Shown here: positions 16,696-23,754 of the stretch, piece after piece
How positions within the stretch are numbered: position 1 is the stretch's first letter
Layout: each line of letters opens with the position of its first letter
Source: Clostridiales bacterium
GTDB lineage: Bacteria > Bacillota > Clostridia > Christensenellales > UBA3700
NCBI GenBank assembly: GCA_015055975.1
Contig: SVHF01000019.1
Coordinates: forward strand, 1 to 36,569
Direction of reading: 5' to 3'
Length of the DNA stretch: 36,569 nucleotides
Notes under the pieces: generated by a model
Seen by the model: the letters and a program-made list of their open reading frames with translations, nothing else
Told to the model about the DNA's origin: nothing
The model's database searches: none
Translations under genes and position numbers: made by a program

Positions 16696-17506
16696 CTACC
16701 CTTTTTTGCAATGTTTCTTTATATTCACCAAACCCAAATTGATCAAATGCTGGAATGCAGCAAGATGCTACAAATGCATAATAACCATTATGCGTTACTT
16801 TTTCATCCATTAAATAATCGTATGCTTTATTCATACAGTCCATAATCTTATCAATACATGCATCCATATCTAAAGACGTAAAATAAAGTTGTGCCATATT
16901 AACATAAGTAATTGCTACTTCTAATTGTCCACCTTCATTTTTAGATAAAATATCTAGCGCTTTTTTGTATAAAGCCTCTGCCTCATCATATTTTTTCAAA
17001 TCAACTAAAGCAAGCGCGTAATTGTTATAAAGCCCTGCGTATTTTTGATCATTTTTGTCTAGATATTTATCGTATAGTTCTTCTGCCTTTTTATAGCAAG
17101 GAATGGCTCTATCTAATTCATTAAACGCTTTAAGCGTTGTAGCTGCATTTAAATAGATTGTTCCTGCATTTGGAGAATCATTTAAGCCTGATGTTTCTAA
17201 AAGCGCTAAGGCCTTATCTATAGCGATTAAAGACTTCGTCTTTTCCTTCATTTTTCTAAACAACCCGATTTGTTCAGAAAGCATAGTAAGTTGACCAGAT
17301 TTGTCCTTCAAAGATACCGCCTCATTTTCCCAATAATTTAAAAGCGACTCTATCTCTGAATATTTTAATTGGTCATATAATGAATCTTCTTTTGCAAGGA
17401 TTCTGCCTATTTCAATTCTTCCTTCTGGTTCATCCGAATCCGGATTATAGAAATTCTTTTCACATAACACACATTGTGGCTCTTTGTAATCTTCGTCTTC
17501 TAACAT
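16673..17506 (-). CDS. TPR protein paired with DUF4125
   Basis: 277 residues. The N-terminus has a CVLC pair (residues 12-15), then a charged linker, then about five tetratricopeptide repeats (from about residue 65 to 230), for example NAGTIYLNAATTLKAFNELD and YAGLYNNYALALVDLKKYDEAEALYKKAL, with the W/L/G/Y/A/F/A pattern. TPR domains form a superhelix that binds proteins, so this is likely the adaptor for the DUF4125 protein that overlaps its 3' end. The ATG at 17506 follows AAGGGG. A strong hairpin upstream separates it from the epimerase-like gene. Confidence 0.82.
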   Translation of the reverse strand: MLEDEDYKEPQCVLCEKNFYNPDSDEPEGRIEIGRILAKEDSLYDQLKYSEIESLLNYWENEAVSLKDKSGQLTMLSEQIGLFRKMKEKTKSLIAIDKALALLETSGLNDSPNAGTIYLNAATTLKAFNELDRAIPCYKKAEELYDKYLDKNDQKYAGLYNNYALALVDLKKYDEAEALYKKALDILSKNEGGQLEVAITYVNMAQLYFTSLDMDACIDKIMDCMNKAYDYLMDEKVTHNGYYAFVASCCIPAFDQFGFGEYKETLQKRVDEIYGRN

Positions 17507-17524
17507 ATTTCCCCTTTTGAAAAC

Positions 17525-17562
17525 AAAGGGACTAGTAATTTGTTAGATTAGTAGTCCCTTTT
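17525..17562 (-). terminator. Terminator after the epimerase-like gene
   Basis: A stem of about 15 bp, AAAGGGACTA(C)TAAT with its complement around a TTGTTAG-like loop. The minus strand continues with GTTTTC, a weak U-tract. It separates this transcript from the TPR gene. The plus side continues TTTTAATTTTA, so it may also work the other way. Confidence 0.7.
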
Positions 17563-17588
17563 AATTTTATTTGTTAATTAGATTTTGC

Positions 17589-18686
17589 TTATTTTTTAGC
17601 TTCGTCTTTCTTTTCAACTTCGCCCATCATACCAACTAATTGAACATTGCCTTGAACAGCCTTAATTGATAGGTCGATAGAATCAAAGATAGCTTGCTTA
17701 ATGTCAGCGTCTTTAACGCCTAAGCCCTTTGTTTCTGTTGGGTCGATGAATAAGTTGTAATCCATTGTGTATGGTAATTGGAATGGATCCATACCAGATT
17801 CGATATTTCTCTTATCGTAATCCTTTTGAACAGATCCCATACCCAACTTCATCATCCATGGAGCGATTGAAATAACCTTTCTTCCATGCATTCCACGAGC
17901 ATCATAAACGATAGCTAAGAATTCTTTCCATGTTAGATTGTACATACCGATAGGAATAGCTCTGAATCCATATCCTGGCTTTTGAACAGCAGCACCAGCT
18001 AAAGCTTGTCCTACTTGGTTACATGTTAACATAGCTGTACCACCAGCTGGGTACATTGTAAATGGAAGCTTATCCATACGAGCTAATTGGTCAATAAGAA
18101 TTGTCCAAACTGGTCTTCTACCTGGTTGAACACCAAAGATGTATGGAAGTTCCAAAACTGAAGCACTGAATGTGTCATCGCAGAACTTTTCAACAATCTT
18201 TTCTTGTTCAATTCTTGACTTAATATATGGGTTATGAGATAAGAACTCTTCACCTGTGTATTTAATCTTTTGCTTTGGATTTGCTGGGTTTGTTGCAATT
18301 CCTGCAGCTAGTTTGTACATATATGAGAAGTAAGATCCACAAACAACTGCATTCTTAACGCCAACTTTCTTACAAATTGGTAATAATCTTTCAAGTGGAT
18401 CATTGTTGAACTTCTTGTATACTTCATAAACTGGAGGTGGGCATTCTTTTCTTTCGTCTACACCTGCAGCATACATGAATACGTCGCAGCCCTTTAGCAT
18501 TTCTTCAACTTCTGCATCTGTGCACTTGTTGATATCTTTGAATTCTAATTCCATTTCTTTTGGAATTGGTGCGCCTTGTGGTAGAGGTGGTAATGCTACA
18601 CTCTTTACTTGATGACCCATTTTGATCAATTCAATTGCGGCTTCACATCCTAATAGACCTGTACCGCCAATCATAAATATTTTCAT
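17589..18686 (-). CDS. NAD-dependent epimerase/dehydratase-family protein
   Basis: 365 residues of the extended short-chain dehydrogenase type. The N-terminal KIFMIGGTGLLGCEAAIELIKMGHQV is the NAD(P)-binding Rossmann motif (GGTGLLG at 7-13). A DxD-like segment DVFMYAAG follows. The catalytic YxxxK is not clear-cut (there is SYFSYMYKLAAG at about 118-129), so activity as a true epimerase is uncertain; atypical members often act as reductases or binding proteins. The ATG at 18686 has GAGGAG ten bases upstream, and an AT-rich promoter with TATAAT lies at about 18730. Monocistronic. The substrate is unknown. Confidence 0.8.
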   Translation of the reverse strand: MKIFMIGGTGLLGCEAAIELIKMGHQVKSVALPPLPQGAPIPKEMELEFKDINKCTDAEVEEMLKGCDVFMYAAGVDERKECPPPVYEVYKKFNNDPLERLLPICKKVGVKNAVVCGSYFSYMYKLAAGIATNPANPKQKIKYTGEEFLSHNPYIKSRIEQEKIVEKFCDDTFSASVLELPYIFGVQPGRRPVWTILIDQLARMDKLPFTMYPAGGTAMLTCNQVGQALAGAAVQKPGYGFRAIPIGMYNLTWKEFLAIVYDARGMHGRKVISIAPWMMKLGMGSVQKDYDKRNIESGMDPFQLPYTMDYNLFIDPTETKGLGVKDADIKQAIFDSIDLSIKAVQGNVQLVGMMGEVEKKDEAKK

Positions 18687-18807
18687 AATTAATTCTCCTC
18701 ATAGTGGTTTTCTTTTCAACAAAAATAATTATAGCATTATTATTTAATAATATAAATATATTTTTTTAGACTATTACTTGAAATTTACTCAATTTTTTGC
18801 ATTTGCA

Positions 18808-18837
18808 TTGACTTATCTAGATGTTTCCTTGTAATAT
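18808..18837 (+). promoter_or_regulatory. Promoter of the TSCPD gene
   Basis: TTGACT (18808-18813), 18 bases and TAATAT (18832-18837). Confidence 0.65.
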
Positions 18838-18871
18838 GTGATTGAATTAAATAATTCAAGGAGTAATGATT

Positions 18872-19132
18872 ATGCATCACGAATATAAAACGCAAATGAC
18901 ATGTTCATCTAAAATCCTATTTGATTTAAACGATGATATTGTAACAAATGTTAAATTCATTGGCGGTTGCGATGGGAACCTAAAAGCTATTGCAAAGTTA
19001 ATCGATGGATGGAGAGTTGATCAAATAACAGAAAAGTTATCTGGTAATACTTGTGGTGGAAGGCCAACATCTTGTGCAGACCAATTAGCAAGAGCTGTTG
19101 CACAAGCTTACGAAGAAGAAAATACAAAATAA
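18872..19132 (+). CDS. TIGR03905 family TSCPD-domain protein
   Basis: 86 residues from the ATG at 18872, which has AAGGAG eight bases upstream; the ATG at 18866 is too close to that site. It matches the small Cys-containing family TIGR03905: TSCPD-like domain with four conserved Cys (in MTCSSK, GGCDGNL, NTCGGRPTSCADQL). TSCPD domains occur at the C-terminus of B12-dependent ribonucleotide reductases and alone in anaerobes. They are thought to bind metal or nucleotide cofactors, but the free-standing members have no proven function. Monocistronic with promoter and terminator. Confidence 0.9.
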   Translation: MHHEYKTQMTCSSKILFDLNDDIVTNVKFIGGCDGNLKAIAKLIDGWRVDQITEKLSGNTCGGRPTSCADQLARAVAQAYEEENTK

Positions 19133-19154
19133 CAATAGTTACTTAGTAAAAATC

Positions 19155-19179
19155 AAAGAGGGCCGAGGCCCTCTTTTTT
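19155..19179. terminator. Bidirectional terminator
   Basis: AAAGAGGGCC-GA-GGCCCTCTTT followed by T on the plus strand, and by a TTTGATTTTT tail on the minus strand. It serves both the TSCPD gene and the flavodoxin gene coming from the right. Confidence 0.92.
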
Positions 19180-19208
19180 GATAAAATTAAGAACAGATGT
19201 GTAAGTTT

Positions 19209-19628
19209 TCAATTTGCTAAACTTGAGCCTAACGCTTCACAGTTGGCGATTCCTTCATCATCAGGAGCTTCATTGCAAATTACTGTGTTTACGACATTTG
19301 CGCCTAAAGATTTGCATTCGTCCTCCCAAGTTCTCATCCATTCGCCATCTCCCCAACCATAAGAGCCAAATAGCGCAATCTTCTTTCCGTTTAACTTTGC
19401 TTTGCAGCTATCAAACATTGGTAAGAATTCACTATCTTCCAATTCTTCTGCTCCCATTGCTGGGCATCCAAATGCTATTGCATCATACTCGTCCATGCTT
19501 GCTGCACTAAAATCTGTGCTTTGAAATACATCGACATTTGCGTTAACTTTCTTGGCACCACTAGCTACGCTCATAGCCATAGCTTCAGTGTTACCTGTAC
19601 CGCTCCAATATACTACTGCGATTTTCAT
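19209..19628 (-). CDS. Flavodoxin
   Basis: 139 residues, short-chain flavodoxin. MKIAVVYWSGTGNTEAMA carries the FMN phosphate-binding loop SGTGNTE, and FGCPAMGAEELE and SYGWGDGEWM are the two isoalloxazine-contacting loops. It carries electrons for anaerobic metabolism, with the partner unknown. The ATG at 19628 follows AAAGGAG, 12 bases after the DUF3793 gene, so they form an operon. A DUF3793-flavodoxin pairing is common in Clostridia, from memory of the family. A different flavodoxin-like protein lies at 24304-24744. Confidence 0.93.
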   Translation of the reverse strand: MKIAVVYWSGTGNTEAMAMSVASGAKKVNANVDVFQSTDFSAASMDEYDAIAFGCPAMGAEELEDSEFLPMFDSCKAKLNGKKIALFGSYGWGDGEWMRTWEDECKSLGANVVNTVICNEAPDDEGIANCEALGSSLAN

Positions 19629-19640
19629 GTTTTTTCTCCT

Positions 19641-20192
19641 TTATTTAGATATTATTAGTTTTCCAAAATTATTGTTCTTTTCGTAGATTGAGCGATAAAT
19701 ATCTCTGCACTTTTTATATATTGCAAATTTCTTTTTCGCCGCCTCTACATCTCCATATACTCGCCAAGCTCCGCAATACTTAGACCCTTTAGCTCCTTTT
19801 TCTATAAAGCCTTTAACATCTTCCATTGGATATCCAATAAATAGACCTATTTCATGTGGAAACTCATTTGATTCATTTATTCTTTGTTTTAACTTTTCTA
19901 AACAACTAGATAGTGAATCCATAGGATAATCATTTTCTTCTAAAAACTTTTTCGTTGTATGTGAAGATAAATCCTGAGATAAGGCACTTGTCCTAAATAA
20001 ATATATTAAAGCAATTCCTTCTTTAACCCTCAAAACTTCCATTCTTAAGCCTTCTGGCTTAAGCTCCGTATTAAAGGCAGCAACAGAGCTATATACATCT
20101 TCGCCATCTTGTATTGCATAATTGAATATATTCCCTGTCTTCAATCCAGCTAATGTTGGTGAGCAGTTGTTGATTATATTTAACTCTGACAT
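19641..20192 (-). CDS. DUF3793 family protein
   Basis: 183 residues, soluble, without a signal peptide. Features of the DUF3793 family are present: the N-terminal NNCSPTLAGLKTGNIFNY, the EGIALIYLFR segment, and the C-terminal FPHEIGLFIGYPMEDVKGFI with KYCGAWRVYGD. The family is found mainly in anaerobic Firmicutes and is usually next to a flavodoxin, as here. Its biochemical role is not established; the location suggests redox or iron-related work with the flavodoxin. The start ATG at 20192 has GGGAGG upstream. The 130 bases upstream hold long A/T runs but no clear promoter. Confidence 0.88.
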   Translation of the reverse strand: MSELNIINNCSPTLAGLKTGNIFNYAIQDGEDVYSSVAAFNTELKPEGLRMEVLRVKEGIALIYLFRTSALSQDLSSHTTKKFLEENDYPMDSLSSCLEKLKQRINESNEFPHEIGLFIGYPMEDVKGFIEKGAKGSKYCGAWRVYGDVEAAKKKFAIYKKCRDIYRSIYEKNNNFGKLIISK

Positions 20193-20322
20193 GCGTCCTC
20201 CCTACTTCTAACCGCCTACATCATATCACATAAAAAATATATTTCAAGCGTTTTGGTGTAAAAATGTGAAAAAAATTTCATATTTTACGTTTTTTAGACA
20301 CTTTTTGTCTCTGTTTAGGCAT

Positions 20323-20350
20323 AAAAATAGGTCACCCTTTCGGATGACCT
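20323..20350 (-). terminator. Terminator of the GGGtGRT operon
   Basis: AGGTCATCC, loop GAAA, GGGTGACCT, then ATTTTTA on the minus strand. The stable GNRA loop and U-tract make it a strong terminator. It lies 20 bases after the GGGtGRT stop. Confidence 0.9.
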
Positions 20351-20370
20351 AAGATATCTAATTAACTCAA

Positions 20371-21375
20371 TTATTTAGCTAAAGCTTGAGATACAGAAAC
20401 CGCAACAGCAACTGTAGCACCAACCATTGGGTTGTTACCCATACCAATTAATCCCATCATTTCAACGTGAGCTGGAACTGATGAAGAACCTGCGAATTGA
20501 GCATCTGAGTGCATACGACCCATTGTATCTGTCATACCATAAGAAGCAGGACCTGCAGCCATGTTATCTGGGTGTAGAGTACGTCCTGTACCACCACCAG
20601 AAGCAACTGAGAAGTACTTCTTACCTTGTTCAACACACTCTTTCTTGTATGTACCAGCAACTGGGTGTTGGAAACGTGTTGGGTTTGTAGAATTACCTGT
20701 GATAGATACGTCAACACCTTCAAGATGCATGATTGCAACGCCTTCACGAACGTCATCTGCACCATAGCAACGAACTGCTAATCTATCTGGGTTGTTACCA
20801 TACTTTGTTTCCTTAACGATCTTAACCTTACCTGTGAAATAGTCAAATTCTGTTTCAACATGTGTAAATCCGTTAATTCTAGAAATGATCTTTGCAGCAT
20901 CCTTTCCTAAACCGTTTAAGATAACTCTTAGTGGTTCCTTTCTAACCTTGTTTGCCTTCTTAGCAATACCGATAGCACCTTCAGCAGCAGCGAATGATTC
21001 GTGACCAGCTAAGAATGCGAAGCACTTTGTATCTTCTGTTAAAAGCATAGCGCCTAGGTTACCATGTCCTAAACCTACCTTTCTATCATCAGCAACAGAA
21101 CCAGGAATACAGAATGATTGTAAACCTACACCGATCCACTTAGCAGCTTCAGCAGCGTTCTTTGCATTGTTCTTAATAGCTAGAGCTGCACCAACTGTGT
21201 AAGCCCAGCAAGCATTCTCAAAACAAATTGTTTGGATATCTTTTACCATTTGGTAAACATCTAATCCCTTATCCTTACAAATCTTTTCAGCTTCTTCAAT
21301 AGAAGCGATGCCATTATCGTTTAAGCACTTATTGATTTGTGCGATTCTTCTTTCATAACCTTCAAATAAAGCCAT
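20371..21375 (-). CDS. GGGtGRT protein (conserved, unknown function)
   Basis: 334 residues, without membrane segments. It contains the family-naming motif GGGTGRTLHPDN at 260-271, and many conserved Gly/His/Asn segments such as GHGNLGAM, LAGHESFAAAEG, FQHPVAGTY and MGRMHSDAQFAGSSSVPAHVEMMG. The family is conserved in anaerobic bacteria and some archaea, and its biochemical role was not established to my knowledge. The many conserved His and Gly suggest an enzyme or cofactor-binding protein rather than a structural one. AGGAGG lies eight bases before the ATG at 21375. It is second in an operon after an Fe-S scaffold-like protein, 15 bases downstream, which implies a metal-cluster connection. 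Confidence 0.9.
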   Translation of the reverse strand: MALFEGYERRIAQINKCLNDNGIASIEEAEKICKDKGLDVYQMVKDIQTICFENACWAYTVGAALAIKNNAKNAAEAAKWIGVGLQSFCIPGSVADDRKVGLGHGNLGAMLLTEDTKCFAFLAGHESFAAAEGAIGIAKKANKVRKEPLRVILNGLGKDAAKIISRINGFTHVETEFDYFTGKVKIVKETKYGNNPDRLAVRCYGADDVREGVAIMHLEGVDVSITGNSTNPTRFQHPVAGTYKKECVEQGKKYFSVASGGGTGRTLHPDNMAAGPASYGMTDTMGRMHSDAQFAGSSSVPAHVEMMGLIGMGNNPMVGATVAVAVSVSQALAK

Positions 21376-21390
21376 TGTCGCATCCTCCTA

Positions 21391-22083
21391 TTACTCTTTA
21401 CGTGGGTCAATGAACTTGACACCATCGTTGTATCTGCCGTATTGGCCCTTAGCCTTTTCTAAAGCAACTTCAGCTGAATCACCCTTCTTCATGAAGTCTG
21501 TGAATTTGCCTAGTGATAAATATTGGTAACCGATGATTTCGTTATTTTCATCTAGAGCTAAAGAAGTAATGTAACCTTCTGTTAATTCTAGGTAACGAGG
21601 TCCCTTTTCTTTTGTTGAATAAATTGTACCAACTTGAGAACGTAAGCCCTTTCCTAAGTCTTCAAGTCCAGCACCGATTGCTAAACCATCTTCTGAGAAA
21701 GCAGATTGTGTTCTACCATAAACGATTTGTAAGAACAATTCTCTCATAGCTGTGTTGATAGCATCACATACTAAGTCAGTATTAACAGCTTCTAAAACTG
21801 TCTTACCAACGATTGCTTCAGATGCCATAGCAGCTGAGTGTGTCATACCAGAACAACCGATTGTTTCGATTAGAGCTTCTTCGATGATACCATTCTTAAC
21901 GTTTAGTGAGATCTTACAAGCGCCTTGTTGTGGAGCGCACCAACCGATACCATGTGTGAAACCACTGATATCTTTAATTTCTCTTGAGTATACCCACTTT
22001 CCTTCTTCTGGGATAGGAGCACAACCATGAGAAGCACCACAATTAACTTTGCACATGTTTTGTACGTCTTTTGTGTATTGCAT
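21391..22083 (-). CDS. NifU-like iron-sulfur cluster scaffold paired with GGGtGRT
   Basis: 230 residues. Resembles the N-terminal IscU/NifU scaffold fold but is distinctive. Conserved Cys occur at 11, 15 and 21, in WCAPQQGACKI (49 and 56), IGCSGMTH (77) and LVCDAIN (106), more than the three ligand Cys of classical IscU. GCSGMTHSAAMASE aligns with the GCa(i)S.AS..t loop of scaffolds. The C-terminus (about 160-230) is a separate charged region. This protein and GGGtGRT co-occur in Clostridia, so it may build or hold a cluster for GGGtGRT rather than serve general Fe-S assembly. AAAGGAG precedes the ATG at 22083; the promoter lies at 22134-22162. Confidence 0.87.
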   Translation of the reverse strand: MQYTKDVQNMCKVNCGASHGCAPIPEEGKWVYSREIKDISGFTHGIGWCAPQQGACKISLNVKNGIIEEALIETIGCSGMTHSAAMASEAIVGKTVLEAVNTDLVCDAINTAMRELFLQIVYGRTQSAFSEDGLAIGAGLEDLGKGLRSQVGTIYSTKEKGPRYLELTEGYITSLALDENNEIIGYQYLSLGKFTDFMKKGDSAEVALEKAKGQYGRYNDGVKFIDPRKE

Positions 22084-22133
22084 AAATATTTCTCCTTTAA
22101 AATTGTGTGGATTTTATTTTTTAATACATGTCT

Positions 22134-22162
22134 ATTATATGCTATTTATTATATAAATACAA
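22134..22162 (-). promoter_or_regulatory. Promoter of the scaffold-GGGtGRT operon
   Basis: TTGTAT (22162-22157), 17 bases and TATAAT (22139-22134) on the minus strand. It gives a leader of about 44 bases. Confidence 0.6.
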
Positions 22163-22268
22163 AGATTATTTTTGATAAATAAATAATTTTTTAACAATCT
22201 TTTCATCGCATCTTATGTATTTAGTAGCAAAATAAGACACAATTATATATAATTTCCTTGGTGAAAAA

Positions 22269-22907
22269 ATGTTAATTTATATTGTTAGACATGGCGAAAC
22301 GAATATGAATCAAGCACGCATCCTACAAGGAAGCTATGATGAACCTTTAAATGAGGCCGGCATTTCACTTGCAAAAATTACAGGAAAGGCTTTAAAAGGT
22401 ATTCATTTTGACGAAGCTTTCACTTCACCACTTTCTAGATCTTTTGACACTATTCGAATCCTTTTAGACGAAAGCGAAAACCTATTAACTCCAATACATA
22501 TAGACAAAAGATTACAAGAAGTTAACACTGGGGATTGGACATTAAAGCATCTAGATGATAAGACTGATCCTGAATATGAACATATTCATCAATTCTTTAA
22601 AGACCCATTTTCTTACCTTGATGTTCCAAACGGTGAAAATGTTTATGATGTAATGAAAAGAACTCAAGAATTTATTAAAGAATTAGCTGCTCGCAATGAC
22701 GACAAAACATATTTAATTGGGACTCATGGTTTTGCTACAAGATGTTTATTAAACATGTTCTACGAAAACAAAAATGATTTTTGGCATGGACACGTTCCAT
22801 ATAACTGTTGCTTTAATATCCTTGAAGTAAAAAACAATGACATCTCCCTTATTAAAGAAGATGTCTGCTTTTATGACAAAGATTCTATTAAAGATTATTA
22901 TTCATAA
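22269..22907 (+). CDS. Histidine phosphatase family protein
   Basis: 212 residues of the phosphoglycerate mutase-like superfamily. IVRHGETNMN holds the catalytic His and Arg; TSPLSRSFDTI gives the second Arg; RLQEVNTGDW the acid/base Glu; and GTHGFATR the second His. Such proteins include alpha-ribazole phosphatase, cofactor-dependent mutases and broad phosphatases; residues cannot separate them here. The ATG at 22269 has only a GGTG-like site; TATAAT ends 15 bases before. The 3' end overlaps the convergent Dabb gene by ten bases. Confidence 0.88.
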   Translation: MLIYIVRHGETNMNQARILQGSYDEPLNEAGISLAKITGKALKGIHFDEAFTSPLSRSFDTIRILLDESENLLTPIHIDKRLQEVNTGDWTLKHLDDKTDPEYEHIHQFFKDPFSYLDVPNGENVYDVMKRTQEFIKELAARNDDKTYLIGTHGFATRCLLNMFYENKNDFWHGHVPYNCCFNILEVKNNDISLIKEDVCFYDKDSIKDYYS

Positions 22908-23176
22908 TCAAAGATAGCTTTCTTATCTATATATTGAGAATAAGTATCTTTCCATTCATGATGGTTAGGACAAGCGTCATATAAAGATAAAGCTTCTTTC
23001 TTTAAATCTATTCTTATAAGCAAATCATATCTATTTTCTCTATCGATACAATTTGTAATATATTCAACTTTATTTACACCATCAAGTTTTATACCATCAA
23101 ATATTTTTTTAATATTTGGAAGTTCTGTTTTCCAATCATAATCTTTATTAAATTTAACTAATATACAATGCTTCAT
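22898..23176 (-). CDS. Dabb-like small alpha/beta-barrel protein
   Basis: 92 residues. KHCILVKFNK at the start, a middle HNxxDR-like NCIDRENRYDLLIRIDLKK, and the C-terminal ACPNHHEWKDTY (Dabb H-x-x-W-like) fit the stress-responsive A/B-barrel (Dabb) family, which forms a dimeric ferredoxin-like barrel. Dabb proteins are often uncharacterised; some are oxygenase- or cyclase-like enzymes. The ribosome binding site before the ATG at 23176 is poor (GGGGG about 14 bases upstream). It lies 33 bases downstream of the nucleotidyltransferase gene on the same strand and so may be co-transcribed with it. Confidence 0.7.
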   Translation of the reverse strand: MKHCILVKFNKDYDWKTELPNIKKIFDGIKLDGVNKVEYITNCIDRENRYDLLIRIDLKKEALSLYDACPNHHEWKDTYSQYIDKKAIFDYE

Positions 23177-23209
23177 AATCTTTATTAGAATCCCCCTTTT
23201 CTTTCACCG

Positions 23210-23665
23210 TTAGCATATTTTAATTTTATCCTCCTCTAATTGACTTCTAAAATAGTCATCCATCTTAGACCCAATCGTTACAACATCAACACTTTTCCCT
23301 AAGGCAGCTTTCAATTCTTCTTGAAAATCAATCAGGCTATACATATCCCTTATGTTTCCCTTATCGCAATATATATCAACATCGCTGCTTCTTGTAGCTT
23401 CGCCACGAGCATAACTACCAAACAAGTATACTTCGGTAATATTATATTTTTGAATAACCGGTTTTATTTTATCCTTTATTTGTTTGATAGTTAAAACAGA
23501 CGTATTTATATCGTTTGCAATTAAAGCATTTATGTACTGATTTCTGCTCACTACACTATTTAATTTTTTTATAATATCGCTATCCGTTTTCTTTACACGG
23601 AACTGATACATTTGATATTTCTCCTTATTATAGCGCTCTATATAGCGCTTTTTATTATTCGCCAT
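23210..23665 (-). CDS. RHH-like N-terminus fused to a MNT-type nucleotidyltransferase domain
   Basis: 151 residues. Residues 1-52 are charged with YQMYQFRVKKTDSDIIKKLNSVVSRNQYINALI, which resembles a ribbon-helix-helix DNA-binding unit. From about 60 the minimal nucleotidyltransferase domain follows, with YLFGSYARGEATRSSDVDIYCD (GS...RGEA...SDVD; two metal-binding Asp) and VDVVTIG. Such MNT domains are known as antitoxins that AMPylate a toxin, as in HEPN-MNT pairs. No HEPN gene is adjacent; the divergent neighbour is a DUF3990 protein. GGGAG precedes the ATG at 23665. A 16-bp perfect palindrome (23681-23696) overlaps its probable promoter, TTGCGG-17-TATCAT, consistent with self-repression by the RHH part. 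Confidence 0.82.
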   Translation of the reverse strand: MANNKKRYIERYNKEKYQMYQFRVKKTDSDIIKKLNSVVSRNQYINALIANDINTSVLTIKQIKDKIKPVIQKYNITEVYLFGSYARGEATRSSDVDIYCDKGNIRDMYSLIDFQEELKAALGKSVDVVTIGSKMDDYFRSQLEEDKIKIC

Positions 23666-23680
23666 TTTGCTCTCCCTGCT

Positions 23681-23696
23681 TATATGATATCATATA
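23681..23696. promoter_or_regulatory. 16-bp perfect palindrome, candidate operator
   Basis: TATATGATATCATATA is its own reverse complement. It overlaps the -10 region (TATCAT) of the RHH-nucleotidyltransferase gene and lies 25 bases from the -35 of the divergent DUF3990 promoter. RHH repressors bind such short AT-rich inverted repeats. Confidence 0.6.
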
Positions 23697-23720
23697 AAAA
23701 TTGAAGCCGCAACTTTGCGT

Positions 23721-23748
23721 TTGTACATCTTATTTGTTTTGGTATAAT
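23721..23748 (+). promoter_or_regulatory. Promoter of the DUF3990 gene
   Basis: TTGTAC (23721-23726), 16 bases and a perfect TATAAT (23743-23748). The predicted start falls at 23754-23755, on the first base of the ATG. Confidence 0.65.
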
Positions 23749-23754
23749 TAAAAT

